A stretch of DNA of 64,000 bases from Akkermansiaceae bacterium (GCA_017798145.1 CP059069.1:3457226-3521225); one strand, 5' to 3'. Positions 1 to 8,314 are shown, counted from the stretch's first letter. Numbers and translations: made by a program. The notes: generated by a model from the sequence alone, not told the origin.

Positions 1-729
1 GGCACCTTCGGCGAGGACGGCCAGCTCCAGGAAATCCTCGATGCAAAGGGCGTCCCCTACACCGGCGCGCGCGCCACCTCTTCTCGCACCGCCTTCGACA
101 AAGGCCTCGCGAAGCAGGCTTTCCTCGCGGCGGATGTGCCGACCCCGAAGTCCGAAATCATCGACTGCACCGATGGTCCGGTACTGCCGTCGTTTCCGCC
201 GCCCTTTGTCGTGAAGCCACCCCGGGAGGGATCTTCCGTGGGCATCGAGATTGTGAAAACCCAGGCGGAGGCGGAGACCTCCATCGCGAAAGCCTCCGGC
301 CACTCCAAGGATCTGCTCATCGAGGAATTCATCTCCGGCCCTGAGCTTACCGTGCCGGTCATCGACGGGATCGCCTACCCTGTCATCCACATCATCCCTC
401 CGGAAGGAGTTTATGACATGGCCGCGAAATACCCTTGGCTCACCGGGACTTCCAAAGGCTCCCAATACATCTGTCCCGCAGACCTCGATCTGGAGACCAC
501 CATGGCCGTGCAGGCTGCAGCCGTCGCCGCCCACAAGTCGCTGGGTCTTGAGGTGTATTCCCGTGTCGATGTCATGCTCGGTGCGGACAACAAGCCCTAT
601 GTCCTTGAGGCGAACACCATCCCAGGCATGACGGAAACCTCGCTTTTGCCGAAATCCGCCGCCGCCGCCGGGCTTCCTTTTCCCGAACTCTGCCGGAAGA
701 TCGCGGAGCTTTCCCTCGCCATCGGATAA
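1..729 (+). CDS. ddl: D-alanine--D-alanine ligase (5' end outside window)
   Basis: ATP-grasp ligase that joins two D-alanines for the peptidoglycan stem peptide in the cytoplasm. The reading frame is open from the first base of the window, so the start lies upstream; 242 codons are visible. The first codons read GTFGEDGQLQEILDAKG, the Ddl motif in which Glu and Gln contact the first D-Ala. The C-terminus has LEANTIPGMT, the Asn and Glu that bind Mg-ATP in ATP-grasp ligases. It precedes ftsQ, ftsA and ftsZ, the usual end of the division and cell-wall cluster. The family and completeness of the C-terminal half are clear. Confidence 0.96.
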   Translation, partial: GTFGEDGQLQEILDAKGVPYTGARATSSRTAFDKGLAKQAFLAADVPTPKSEIIDCTDGPVLPSFPPPFVVKPPREGSSVGIEIVKTQAEAETSIAKASGHSKDLLIEEFISGPELTVPVIDGIAYPVIHIIPPEGVYDMAAKYPWLTGTSKGSQYICPADLDLETTMAVQAAAVAAHKSLGLEVYSRVDVMLGADNKPYVLEANTIPGMTETSLLPKSAAAAGLPFPELCRKIAELSLAIG

Positions 730-833
730 GAATCCGAAAATCGGAAGCTGATTGACAATCAAGGTCAGCTTACTAGGATGCACCCGGCGCTGATTGTATC
801 GTCCGGATTCCGCGATCCGGGCGGTAAGGTGCC

Positions 834-1838
834 ATGCATCAGACACCCCGCTCCATGCGCAAACGATCCTCAAGGGCACGAAGCCACCGGCACCATGCAA
901 AGGTTCTGCAGGCGGATGTGATGTCGCCGCGGATCGCATGGTTCACATTCCTCGGCTTCCTGCGGGGTCTCGGCAAGCTGGCGCTTGTCATCGTGGCATT
1001 GCTTGCGGCGGCCTACGGGATCCGGCAGGCCGTCGAGCATACCTTCCACCGGAATCCGGATTTCCGCCTCCAGGCGATCAAGCTCAACGAAAACGATGTC
1101 CTCGACGAGGAGGAGCTTGTCACCCGCCTGCGCATCGACCTTTCCTCGAACATCTTCGATTTCGACATAGGGCGGCTCGAAAGGGAGCTTTTGGAAATGC
1201 CGGCCATCGCCACTGCAGAGGTGGAGCGGAACCTGCCGGGCACTCTGGATTTCCGCATCACCACGCGCAAGCCCGCGGCGTGGATCGCGTGCGCGGAGGA
1301 GGGTTTCCAGGCCGGGCGGAAAGCTGGTCTGCTGCTCGTTGACCATGACGGCTTCGCCTATCCATGCCCTGTCGGCCAGGCGGAGCACGGCCAGGATCTT
1401 CCCGTCCTCATGCTGGCATCCGATCCCGCCCATCCCATCCGCCCTGGGAAAACCCTCGAACATCCGCAGTACGGGCATTGCCTCAAGTTGCTCAAGGCCA
1501 TCGTGGCGAACCACCCCGGGGAGCTTCGGATGGTCGATGTGATCTCGCAGGCGAACGAATGGTCCCTTACCATGAGAACCCGCAGCGGAACGCTCGCGAC
1601 CTTCGGGCTGGGGGATCACGGCAGGCAGCTTGGGAATCTCGCCATTGCGCTCGACCATTCCCGCACCAAAGGATACCACATCGAGACGATCAACCTGATC
1701 CCGAAACGCAATGTCCCCATCACAGTCTCCGGGGACGACGCCCCTCCCCGCGCCATCCCAGTGCCGGAGGAAAGCGTCGTGGGGGCACCTGCCGACAGGC
1801 GCGCCGAGGACATCCACAACCTGTTGAACCGAAACTGA
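834..1838 (+). CDS. ftsQ: Cell division protein FtsQ
   Basis: Bitopic divisome protein of 334 residues. A basic N-terminus of about 40 residues is followed by one membrane segment (about residues 45-65, around LALVIVALLAAAYG). Next comes a POTRA-like domain (about 75-150, containing DEEELVTRLRIDLSSNIF and the typical VERNLPGTLDFRI strand) and an FtsQ beta domain. Identification rests on this layout, the POTRA pattern and the position between ddl and ftsA. Start chosen at 834 because AAGGTG lies just upstream; ATGs at 855 and 921 are alternatives, the last giving a very short cytoplasmic tail. The stop is 6 bases before ftsA, so the two are probably cotranscribed. Confidence 0.88.
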   Translation: MHQTPRSMRKRSSRARSHRHHAKVLQADVMSPRIAWFTFLGFLRGLGKLALVIVALLAAAYGIRQAVEHTFHRNPDFRLQAIKLNENDVLDEEELVTRLRIDLSSNIFDFDIGRLERELLEMPAIATAEVERNLPGTLDFRITTRKPAAWIACAEEGFQAGRKAGLLLVDHDGFAYPCPVGQAEHGQDLPVLMLASDPAHPIRPGKTLEHPQYGHCLKLLKAIVANHPGELRMVDVISQANEWSLTMRTRSGTLATFGLGDHGRQLGNLAIALDHSRTKGYHIETINLIPKRNVPITVSGDDAPPRAIPVPEESVVGAPADRRAEDIHNLLNRN

Positions 1839-1844
1839 GGATCC

Positions 1845-3062
1845 ATGGCACGACGCACGAAAATTCATGTCGGATTGGAAATCGGCACCAGCAAGACCTG
1901 CATCGTCGTCGGCGAGGTGAAGCCCGACAGCGCGGTGAAAATCCTCGGCATCGGCGTCACGAAATCGGCCGGCGTGCGCAAGGGTGAGCTCTCCGATTTT
2001 CCGCAGGCACGCGCCTGCCTGAAGGACGCCCTGGCCAAGGCAGAGGACGCCAGCGACGTGGAGATCGGCTCCGTGTTCCTGTCCGTGACGGGCTCCCATC
2101 TGCAGGGGGTCAACAACAGCGGTGCCTTCCGGCTTCCCGAAGGCCAGCAGAACGTGCTTGAGGAGCACCTTGAGGAGGCTTGCAGCATCGCCCGCGACGT
2201 GCATTACCCCCAGGATCACGTCTGCCTCCACACGATCATCCGGCAATACCGCGTTGACGGGCTTGAACAGATGGCCTCGCCCATAGGTCTTTTCGCGAAG
2301 ACCGTTGAGGCCGACTACCACATCGTCCATGGCATAGGCAACCGTATCCAGAACTCCATCAAGCTCGTCCGCGAGTGCCCTCTGGAGGTGGATGACATCG
2401 TATTTGCGCCCATCGCCACCGCACAGATGGCGCTCGACCGCGAGCAACGCCAGCGCGGTGCCCTGCTCATCGACATCGGCGGCGGCACGACCGATTACGC
2501 CTTGTATCTCGACGGTTGCATCGCCGCATCCGGCTGCATCCCGGTCGGCGGCGACCACGTCACCAATGACATCCACCTCGTCACCGGATTGCCGTTTTCC
2601 AAGGCGGAGAAACTCAAGTGCGCGGAGGGCAACGCCTCGAGCGATCCGTCGCTCTCCGTCGGCGTCGCGAAGCTTGCCGATGAGAGCGGCTTCGCGGATG
2701 TGGAGGTCAAGCGCTCCATACTCAACGAGGTCATCCGCCAGAGACTTGAGGAAACGCTGCGGCTGGTGCGTGCCAGGCTTCCCAAGGGCGCCGTCGAATC
2801 CCTCGGCGCTGGTGTTTTCCTGACCGGCGGAACCAGCCTGATGAACGGATTTTCCGAACTGGCCTTCGATGTTTTCGGGCGCGACATCTACCGCCCGGAG
2901 CCGCCCGATTCCACAAGCTCCGACCATCCGTCCTTCAAGGATCCGCGCTACGCCACTGCCATCGGCCTCATCCGCTACGCCCAGATCCTTGAGACGGAAA
3001 ACTCCAGGCCACCCGGTTGCATCGGGAAATTGCTCGGCCTGTTCTGGCCGTTTGGCAGGTGA
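1845..3062 (+). CDS. ftsA: Cell division protein FtsA
   Basis: Actin-fold ATPase that tethers FtsZ to the membrane, 405 residues. The N-terminal phosphate-1 motif (GLEIGTSKTCIVV, about residues 10-22) and phosphate-2 motif (LLIDIGGGTTDYALY, about 205-220) are clear, as is the adenosine motif (GVFLTGGTSLMNG, about 325). The protein ends in GKLLGLFWPFGR, a short amphipathic helix after a variable linker; this is the usual FtsA membrane-targeting sequence. The gene lies between ftsQ and ftsZ on the same strand. Length is normal for the family. Confidence 0.95.
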   Translation: MARRTKIHVGLEIGTSKTCIVVGEVKPDSAVKILGIGVTKSAGVRKGELSDFPQARACLKDALAKAEDASDVEIGSVFLSVTGSHLQGVNNSGAFRLPEGQQNVLEEHLEEACSIARDVHYPQDHVCLHTIIRQYRVDGLEQMASPIGLFAKTVEADYHIVHGIGNRIQNSIKLVRECPLEVDDIVFAPIATAQMALDREQRQRGALLIDIGGGTTDYALYLDGCIAASGCIPVGGDHVTNDIHLVTGLPFSKAEKLKCAEGNASSDPSLSVGVAKLADESGFADVEVKRSILNEVIRQRLEETLRLVRARLPKGAVESLGAGVFLTGGTSLMNGFSELAFDVFGRDIYRPEPPDSTSSDHPSFKDPRYATAIGLIRYAQILETENSRPPGCIGKLLGLFWPFGR

Positions 3063-3123
3063 GTTGCCATGGTCGTGCATCAAACGCATGACAATTTTCC
3101 CGTAACAAATATCCTTTCCCGAA

Positions 3124-4833
3124 ATGATCACATACACACGCGAATCCCTTGAAGACATCCCATCCACGGCCGTCAAGATCGTCGGCCTTGGCGGGGCGGG
3201 AGCCAACATGCTGGAGCGCATCGCCCTCGACGGCCTCGAAGGCACGGATCTGCTCGCCCTCAACACCGACATACGCACCCTCGGCTCCTGCCTTGCGAAG
3301 GAAAAGATCCAACTCGGCGTGAACCTCACCAAAGGCCTCGGCACCGGCGGGGATCCGGAGCTGGGCCAGCAAGCGGTGCTGGAGGCGGAGAACGAGATAC
3401 GCAAAGCCCTCAAAGGGCAGGGGATCGTGTTCCTCTGCGCCGGGCTTGGCGGCGGCACCGGCTCCGGAGCTGCCCCCATCATCGCCAGGATCGCCAGAGA
3501 GGAAGGAGCCTTTGTGGTGGTGTTTGCGACGATGCCCTTCTTCTTTGAGGGGCGCCGCCGTCGCGAACAGGCGGAAACCTCGCTCAACCAGCTCGCCGTC
3601 CTTTCCAACGCCCTGGTCACATTCGACAACAACCGCATGGGCGAGCTCGTCCTTGCCAAGCAGGGAATCCACGAGGCGTTCGCCGCCGCGGACAGGATGA
3701 TCTCGGAGTCGATCAAGGCGGTGATCCGACTCGTAGTCCGCCCCGGCATCATCAACGTCGGCCTGGACGACCTGATGTCCGCGCTGCGCACCACGCGCTC
3801 CCGATGCCTCTTCGGCTCCGGCATGGCGGATGGGAAAGACCGCGCCTCCAAGGCTTTGCGCAACGCCCTCTCCAGCCCGTTGCTCGACCAAGGCTCCTTG
3901 CTCAGGGAAGCCCAGACGGTGCTCGTCCATCTTTCGGGAGGCGAGTCGCTGACGCTCTTCGAGATCGAGCTGCTCATGCGCAGCCTCCAGAAGCATGTTC
4001 CGGAAAACGCCCACGTCCTCTTCGGCGCGGCGATCGACCCGGCGATGGGAGACAACCTTTCGATCACGCTCATCAGTGCGTTACCCGAGGATGCCCTGGC
4101 AGCCGGAGCGAGGGATTCCATCAGTTTTTCCGAGCCTGGCACGGAACCGCCCCGCGCCGAAAATGCGCCGGAACCTCCCATAGAAAACCCCTTCAGCGAG
4201 ATCGACGGAAAGGAAAAGCAGAAGGAAGCGGAGCAAGCCGCCCCGCAGGAAAATTCTGGAGAAGCATCCGCCGAGGAGCCTCGGAAACAATCGATCCCGG
4301 AGCCGCGCTCCAAGATCGCAATCAACATCGGGGAGGATCTCACAGGGCTTTTCGGTGGCAGCGGCGAGGATGCCCCGGAGGAATCCGCCGCGCCGGAGCC
4401 TGAGGATAAAGGCGAGGATGAGCGCCCGTTCGCGGAAGTCGCGGCTGCGAAAGGCGGCGAACAGGCCGCGGATGAAGCGGCTGAGGAGAAATCGCCTGCC
4501 GAGGAACCGGTGAAAGAGAAAGCCAAGCCCACCTACCCTCCCTCGCCGAAGCGCCGCATCCCCTCGAAGCCGATCTGGGGCAAATCGGATTCATCCACCA
4601 AGCCGAAGGTGGAAACGGTCGATCCCTTCGAGGAAGGGGACATCACGGAGGAGAGCGAGCCGCCCGTCAAATCCCCGGGGCCGGATCTGAAGCTTGATTC
4701 CAAACATTCCACCGGCCAGAGCGAGCTGTCTTTCGACACCGCGCCGCGCGGGCGCTTCGAGGGTGAGAACCCGAACGTGTTCGATGGCGAGGATCTCGAC
4801 CTGCCGCCATTCCTCCGCAAGAAGAAGTCCTGA
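3124..4833 (+). CDS. ftsZ: Cell division protein FtsZ, long C-terminal linker
   Basis: Tubulin-like GTPase that forms the Z-ring. At 569 residues it is far longer than the usual 350-400. The GTP-binding G-box GGGTGSG is at about residues 109-115 and the N-terminal loop is GLGGAGAN instead of the common G-rich form. The T7 loop that completes the GTPase site of the neighbouring subunit reads NVGLDD (residues 211-216): the second acidic position of the usual NxDxxD is Gly, while the last Asp is kept. After about residue 330 comes a roughly 225-residue linker rich in Glu, Ala, Pro and Lys. The protein ends in DLPPFLRKKKS, which matches the conserved C-terminal peptide that binds FtsA. The 61-base gap after ftsA fits one transcription unit. 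Confidence 0.95.
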   Translation: MITYTRESLEDIPSTAVKIVGLGGAGANMLERIALDGLEGTDLLALNTDIRTLGSCLAKEKIQLGVNLTKGLGTGGDPELGQQAVLEAENEIRKALKGQGIVFLCAGLGGGTGSGAAPIIARIAREEGAFVVVFATMPFFFEGRRRREQAETSLNQLAVLSNALVTFDNNRMGELVLAKQGIHEAFAAADRMISESIKAVIRLVVRPGIINVGLDDLMSALRTTRSRCLFGSGMADGKDRASKALRNALSSPLLDQGSLLREAQTVLVHLSGGESLTLFEIELLMRSLQKHVPENAHVLFGAAIDPAMGDNLSITLISALPEDALAAGARDSISFSEPGTEPPRAENAPEPPIENPFSEIDGKEKQKEAEQAAPQENSGEASAEEPRKQSIPEPRSKIAINIGEDLTGLFGGSGEDAPEESAAPEPEDKGEDERPFAEVAAAKGGEQAADEAAEEKSPAEEPVKEKAKPTYPPSPKRRIPSKPIWGKSDSSTKPKVETVDPFEEGDITEESEPPVKSPGPDLKLDSKHSTGQSELSFDTAPRGRFEGENPNVFDGEDLDLPPFLRKKKS

Positions 4834-4846
4834 TGGAACAAAGGAA

Positions 4847-4878
4847 AATGCCTTCGCCCGTTTCCGGGGGAAGGCATT
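4847..4878 (-). terminator. Hairpin terminator downstream of the PEP-CTERM fragment
   Basis: A perfect 9-bp stem (AATGCCTTC / GAAGGCATT) with a 14-base loop lies just beyond the stop of the minus-strand PEP-CTERM fragment and just after ftsZ. Read on the minus strand it is followed by ATTTTCCTTTG, a short T-rich tract, so it best serves that strand. It may also act on ftsZ transcripts, but no T-run follows on the plus strand. Confidence 0.6.
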
Positions 4879-4902
4879 GGGAAGAGGTTTGCTTATCCGC
4901 GC

Positions 4903-5228
4903 TTATTTCCTTTTGCGGCGCAGGAGCATCAAACCGGATAGCGCAACCAGGCCCAAAGTGGCTGGCTCAGGGATCGCCTTGGAGCCGCTGAAGCCCACCA
5001 TGTTCTGGTATTTGGAGTTCGTCAGGTAGGTGATGTTCGCCGCAGAATAACTGTTGATGTTCGTGAGATACTGGTTTGCCAGTGCCCTCGTGCTGGAACT
5101 CGGGCTTGTGTTGGTCACACTCACGTTACCGCTGGAGAGGCTGAACGTGGACGAATTCTCTGCCGTGACCTCCCAGATCGCCCATTGGATTGAAGTGGTC
5201 TCCTTTTCGTGGCCAGCATTTTTTCTGT
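4903..5228 (-). pseudogene. 5'-truncated PEP-CTERM sorting-signal protein
   Basis: The last 73 codons end in IPEPATLGLVALSGLMLLRRKRK, a textbook PEP-CTERM tripartite tail: PEP motif, transmembrane segment, basic end. This signal targets proteins to exosortase for surface anchoring. The frame continues upstream of the GTG at 5124 as GHEKETTSIQWAIWEVTAEN and reaches an in-frame TAA at about 5230 without any start codon or signal peptide. The 5' part is therefore missing. An IS3 element lies immediately upstream, and no matching 5' half is seen on its far side, so loss by IS-associated deletion is likely. A terminator follows the stop. Confidence 0.75.
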
Positions 5229-5281
5229 TTTATTGATGCCTTTGGCGGGTCTTCGGGGGACTTGGTTGTTGTATTGGTTTC

Positions 5282-5349
5282 GTAGCGGGTGAGGTGAAAT
5301 GGAGAGGCTGGAGCGTAGCGGAAGACTAGCAATGGAGCCTCACCCGCTA
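5282..5349. repeat. 13-bp inverted repeat at the IS left end
   Basis: GTAGCGGGTGAGG at about 5282-5294 is repeated inverted as CCTCACCCGCTAC at about 5337-5349, a perfect match around a 42-base loop. It lies just past the stop of the transposase, near the expected left end of the insertion sequence. It may be a transcription stop protecting the element or part of a terminal structure. No T-tract decides between these. Confidence 0.55.
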
Positions 5350-5363
5350 CGCCGCCGCCCCGG

Positions 5364-6189
5364 TCAGGCGGCTTGGCAGGCTGGCGGTTCGTAAACCGAC
5401 CACGGTGTGCCGTAGCCGTGAGTCTGGTGCTTCCGGCGGTGGTTGTAGAACTCCATCCAGTCGGCGGTCAGGGCACGGAGTTCGGGGATGGTCCGGTAGC
5501 TCCAGAGCCGCAGCTTCTCATACTTGAGGCTGCGCCACAGGCGCTCGATGAACACGTTGTCCATCCAGCGCCCCCGGCCATCCATGCTGATCTGGATTCC
5601 ATGGCCTTGGAGTTCGGAGATCCAATCCGCCCCTGTGAACTGGCTGCCCTGGTCAGTGTTGAAGATCTTCGGCTTGCGCCCTGTGCTGCGCAGCGCGGCG
5701 CGCAGCGTGCGGACACAGAACGCACTGTCCATCGTGTTGCTGATCTCCCAGGCGAGCACGGCGCGGCTGTGCCAGTCCATGACCGCCACCAGGTAGGCGT
5801 GGCCTTTTTCCATGGGGATGTAGGTGATGTCGGCGCACCACACTTCATCAACGGTGCTGATGTCCCGGTTGCGCAACAGGTAGGGGAAGATCCTGTGCCC
5901 TTTGCAGGACACTCGTCGAGGGCTTCGGCACCAGGGCTTCGAGACCCATGATGCGCATCAGTCGCCGGATGCGCTTGCGACCGAGGAAATAGCCGTGATC
6001 CTTGAGGTTTTCGCGGAAGTTCCGCTGTCCGTAAAACGGGCATTCCATATGGAGGTTGTCCATGATGGCCATGATCCTGAGGTCTTCTTCGCTGGTCTTG
6101 GTGGGGCGTGCTGCGAGCCGGTTGCGGTTGATCCCCAGGAGCTTCGCCTGCCTGCGGATCGAGAGTTTCCTGTCGCTGGGATCGATCAT
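5364..6189 (-). pseudogene. IS3-family transposase orfB, frameshifted
   Basis: DDE (rve) integrase of the IS3 group in two frames. The first part (start at 6189, overlapping the orfA stop as ATGA) carries the HTH_21 region, with NLHMECPFYGQRNFRENLKD and RRLMRIMGLEAL. At about 5910 the reading frame shifts by one base: the second frame resumes with CKGHRIFPYLLRN and holds all three catalytic residues (Asp in WCADITYIPM, Asp in FNTDQGSQFT, Glu in FIERLWRSLK). A single inserted base in the codons after PKPSTS explains it. The site is not the orfA/orfB junction where IS3 elements use programmed frameshifting, so I read it as inactivating. Confidence 0.82.
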
Positions 6190-6503
6190 GGCCTTTCGCT
6201 CAGATCGATTCCCAGCTGCTCGCACTTTTTTTCGAGGAACTCCTTCTCGATGAGCAGTTGGCCGATCTTTCGCTCCAGATGCGAAGTCCGGCGCTCCTGC
6301 TTCTCGGCGCTTTGGTCCGCCGCGTTCTTGCGCTCGAAGATCGAGGCCATGTGGTCTTCGAGATCCTTCTTCCAGGTGCTGACCTGTGAAGGGGCGATGT
6401 CGTTCTCCTGGGCGATCTGCTGGATGCTCTTCTCGCCCTTGAGCGCCTCGGTGGCGACGCGGGCCTTGAACTCGGCGGTGAGGTGTCTTCTCTTTCGTTT
6501 CAT
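6186..6503 (-). CDS. IS3-family transposase orfA
   Basis: Small DNA-binding protein of about 105 residues from the ATG in MKRKRRHLTAEFKARVATEA; an upstream in-frame start would add 14 unconvincing residues. It has the helix-turn-helix of the IS3/IS911 OrfA family (KARVATEALKGEKSIQQIAQ and the following VSTWKKDL). A leucine-zipper-like coiled coil follows in its second half (LERKIGQLLIEKEFLEKKCEQL), used for multimerisation. Its stop overlaps the orfB start by ATGA. It appears intact, but without functional OrfB it cannot move the element. Confidence 0.88.
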   Translation of the reverse strand: MKRKRRHLTAEFKARVATEALKGEKSIQQIAQENDIAPSQVSTWKKDLEDHMASIFERKNAADQSAEKQERRTSHLERKIGQLLIEKEFLEKKCEQLGIDLSERP

Positions 6504-6597
6504 TGGTCTGATTTCGGGGTAATTCGCCCCTCTCAGACCAGTCAAAGTTTCAATAAACCGCTGGCTCCGTTTTCCGGGGCCACTTCACTGCGTCAAG

Positions 6598-7341
6598 TCA
6601 ATCCCCACCCCTCCGCCATACGCTCACCATGGATCTCGTCCACTGGAATTTGCGGGCGGTCTCTCGGATGAGGAACGGCTCGTCGCCAACGCTTTCAAGT
6701 TCGAAGCTGTGGCGGAGGGAATCCCTTAGCCATGCAAGCGTATCACCGGTCGGCCATTTTTCAGGCGGTGTGAATTCCCCGAGCCAAGTGCAGGGCGTTG
6801 CTATGACCAGCTCGCCACCGGGGTTTAGCAGATCGGGCAGGCGCTCGAGCAAAAGCTTAGGATCCGTAAGGCGGCAGATCAGGTTCGCAGCGTGCACCCT
6901 GTCGAATTTTCCCAGATCCTCAGGCAGGTGCATGGCATCGCCCTGCATGAAAGCGGCTTTGGAAAGATCTGTTCCAGCGGGGGCGGTCGCCTTCATTGCA
7001 GTCGTGCGGTGTGCCTCTTCACGGCGGGCGTATGTCACGGAGTTTCCTTGTTGGAGTATCTTTGCGGCATCGATGAACGCGTGGGAGAAGTCGATCCCTG
7101 TCACTTGCGCGCAAAGGCGCGTCATTTCAAAAGTGGAGCGTCCCACAGCGCAGCCGAGATCTAGCCCGCGGGCGACATGCTTGTCCGAAAAGTGCGAGAC
7201 GGTGCGCACCGCGAAATCCAGCGCATCATGCATCCCCGCAGGCCATCCCACATCCGGCGGCAGGATCTCCTCCGCACTCCCGTAATGGAAAAGCAAGTAA
7301 TCGGCGAGCACCCCGCGATCTTCGTAAACGTCGCTCATCAT
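6598..7341 (-). CDS. Standalone 4-mercaptohistidine N1-methyltransferase-like protein (OvoA C-terminal domain type)
   Basis: Class I SAM-dependent methyltransferase of 247 residues. The SAM-binding loop is LDLGCAVGRSTFEMTR (about residues 60-75), with GIDFSHAFI as the acidic motif II. The N-terminus YEDRGVLADYLLFHYGSAEE resembles the start of the C-terminal methyltransferase domain of OvoA, which methylates the imidazole of the thiohistidine in ovothiol synthesis. No DinB/FGE sulfoxide synthase part is attached or found nearby. The gene starts directly after the stop of the EF-hand lipoprotein gene, implying one mRNA. Its stop is 10 bases from the IS right tip, so the insertion spared it. The exact substrate is inferred. 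Confidence 0.72.
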   Translation of the reverse strand: MMSDVYEDRGVLADYLLFHYGSAEEILPPDVGWPAGMHDALDFAVRTVSHFSDKHVARGLDLGCAVGRSTFEMTRLCAQVTGIDFSHAFIDAAKILQQGNSVTYARREEAHRTTAMKATAPAGTDLSKAAFMQGDAMHLPEDLGKFDRVHAANLICRLTDPKLLLERLPDLLNPGGELVIATPCTWLGEFTPPEKWPTGDTLAWLRDSLRHSFELESVGDEPFLIRETARKFQWTRSMVSVWRRGGD

Positions 7342-7641
7342 TCAGGGTTCGAGGTTTTCCACGGCTTCCCTCGCCTCATCCAGCCTCGATAACCCGGCCT
7401 GCGCCTCTTCGAATGAGATCCTCGCATCCTTGTCGGTATCGTAGAAAGCGATGACATCCCCAACGGGTATGCCGCTCAGGCGCTCCGCATCCGTCAGCTC
7501 GGAAGCCGTCAGATGCCCGTCCCCGTTGTAATCCCAGCGGTCAAATTTTTCCAAAAGCCCTATCATCTGGCGCTTGACCGGCCCGGGGCTCGGGGCGCAG
7601 GCGGCTAGGGTGAAAACCAAAAGGCAAAACGGCTTTTTCAT
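7342..7641 (-). CDS. EF-hand lipoprotein
   Basis: Exported protein of 99 residues. It begins MKKPFCLLVFTLAACAPS, a short lipoprotein signal with lipobox LAAC, so Cys15 would carry the lipid. Two EF-hand calcium loops are visible: DYNGDGHLTASE (about residues 37-48) and DTDKDARISFEE (about 68-79). Both have the Asp/Asn/Asp pattern and terminal Glu. Longer in-frame extensions upstream have no signal sequence, so the start at 7641 is preferred. The stop abuts the ATG of the downstream methyltransferase. Function unknown beyond probable calcium binding at the envelope. Confidence 0.82.
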   Translation of the reverse strand: MKKPFCLLVFTLAACAPSPGPVKRQMIGLLEKFDRWDYNGDGHLTASELTDAERLSGIPVGDVIAFYDTDKDARISFEEAQAGLSRLDEAREAVENLEP

Positions 7642-7688
7642 GTGGGAAGATGCTGGAGTGCCGGGGCGCATTGGGCAAGGTTTGTGCG

Positions 7689-8132
7689 ATGAGATTTCGT
7701 GTGGTTGTCGCCGGGAAGCCCGCGCTGGATTATGCCAGGGCGGCGGTGGAGGAATACATGAAGCGCCTGCGAAGGCATGGCACCTATGAAATCGTGGTCG
7801 TGAAGGCGGGCGACAGCGAGGCCGTTTCCGCGAGGCTGCTGGATGCCTCCGAAGGCTGCTATCGCATCGCGCTCGACGAGCGCGGCGAAGCACCGGCTAC
7901 ACGCACACTCGCAGCAAGGATCGACGCGTTGGAAATGAATGGGGAGGTCAAGGCTGTTGCATTCCTGATCGGCGCTTCCGACGGCCACAGCCCGGAATTG
8001 CGAAAGGCTGCGGACATGGTGCTTTGCCTATCCAGCCTGACGATGCAGCATGAGTTGGCTCTGGTCGTGCTGCTGGAGCAGCTATATCGCCTTGCCACGA
8101 TCAAATCCGGATCCCCATATCACAGGGACTGA
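7689..8132 (+). CDS. rlmH: 23S rRNA (pseudouridine-1915-N3) methyltransferase RlmH
   Basis: SPOUT-class methyltransferase of 147 residues that methylates pseudouridine 1915 in helix 69 of 23S rRNA. The knotted SAM-binding part is seen as FLIGASDGHSPELR (about residues 96-109) and LSSLTMQHELALVVLLEQLYRL. The protein ends with the hallmark SPYHRD. Start placed at the ATG in MRFRVVVAGKP; 13 upstream in-frame residues are not family-like. Length is close to the usual 155. It is divergent from the EF-hand lipoprotein gene and convergent with a small lipoprotein gene 5 bases after its stop. Confidence 0.95.
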   Translation: MRFRVVVAGKPALDYARAAVEEYMKRLRRHGTYEIVVVKAGDSEAVSARLLDASEGCYRIALDERGEAPATRTLAARIDALEMNGEVKAVAFLIGASDGHSPELRKAADMVLCLSSLTMQHELALVVLLEQLYRLATIKSGSPYHRD

Positions 8133-8137
8133 CAGAA

Positions 8138-8314
8138 TCAGCGGCGGAACTGGTTTTGCGGCAACATGCCGAATTGCCCGCCGCCCTGCCCTGCGACAGG
8201 TGTGTTCCACGGAATGGGGCTCGTATTTGATACCGGGCCGTTGGGCTTAGTGGCCTCATCGGCACAGGATGGGAAGCTGATGGCTGCGATGGCGAGCAGG
8301 AGAATGCGTTTCAT
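8138..8314 (-). CDS. Small probable lipoprotein
   Basis: 58 residues starting MKRILLLAIAAISFPSCADEA: a hydrophobic signal followed by SFPSC, an imperfect lipobox. The mature part is short, Pro/Gly/Gln-rich (PIPWNTPVAGQGGGQFGMLP) and probably unstructured. It is downstream of two coiled-coil genes on the same strand (54-base gap) and may share their transcript. No function recognised. Confidence 0.55.
   Translation of the reverse strand: MKRILLLAIAAISFPSCADEATKPNGPVSNTSPIPWNTPVAGQGGGQFGMLPQNQFRR

Larger units (their letters stand above)
5295..6587 (-). mobile_element. IS3-family insertion sequence (degenerate)
   Basis: Element of about 1.3 kb with the orfA/orfB layout of the IS3 family. The right tip reads inward as TGAAGTGGCCCCGGAAAACG and ends at 6587, only 10 bases from the stop of the neighbouring methyltransferase gene. 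A candidate left tip, TGAAATGG at 5295, matches the first eight bases at 7 of 8 positions; the rest matches poorly, so the left boundary is uncertain and I found no target duplication. The orfB is frameshifted, so the copy is probably dead. Confidence 0.75.

Noticed and set aside
870-4532. 1220-codon open frame on the minus strand opposite ftsQ-ftsA-ftsZ
   Set aside because: It is antisense to three well-identified genes, its protein is repetitive and Ser/Arg/Ala-rich, and no domain is visible. High G+C makes such frames common.
5905-5915. Programmed frameshift in the IS3 element
   Set aside because: IS3 elements shift at the orfA/orfB overlap, not inside orfB; no slippery heptamer was seen at this site.
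5902-6522. 206-codon plus-strand frame across the IS
   Set aside because: Antisense to transposase genes that have catalytic motifs.
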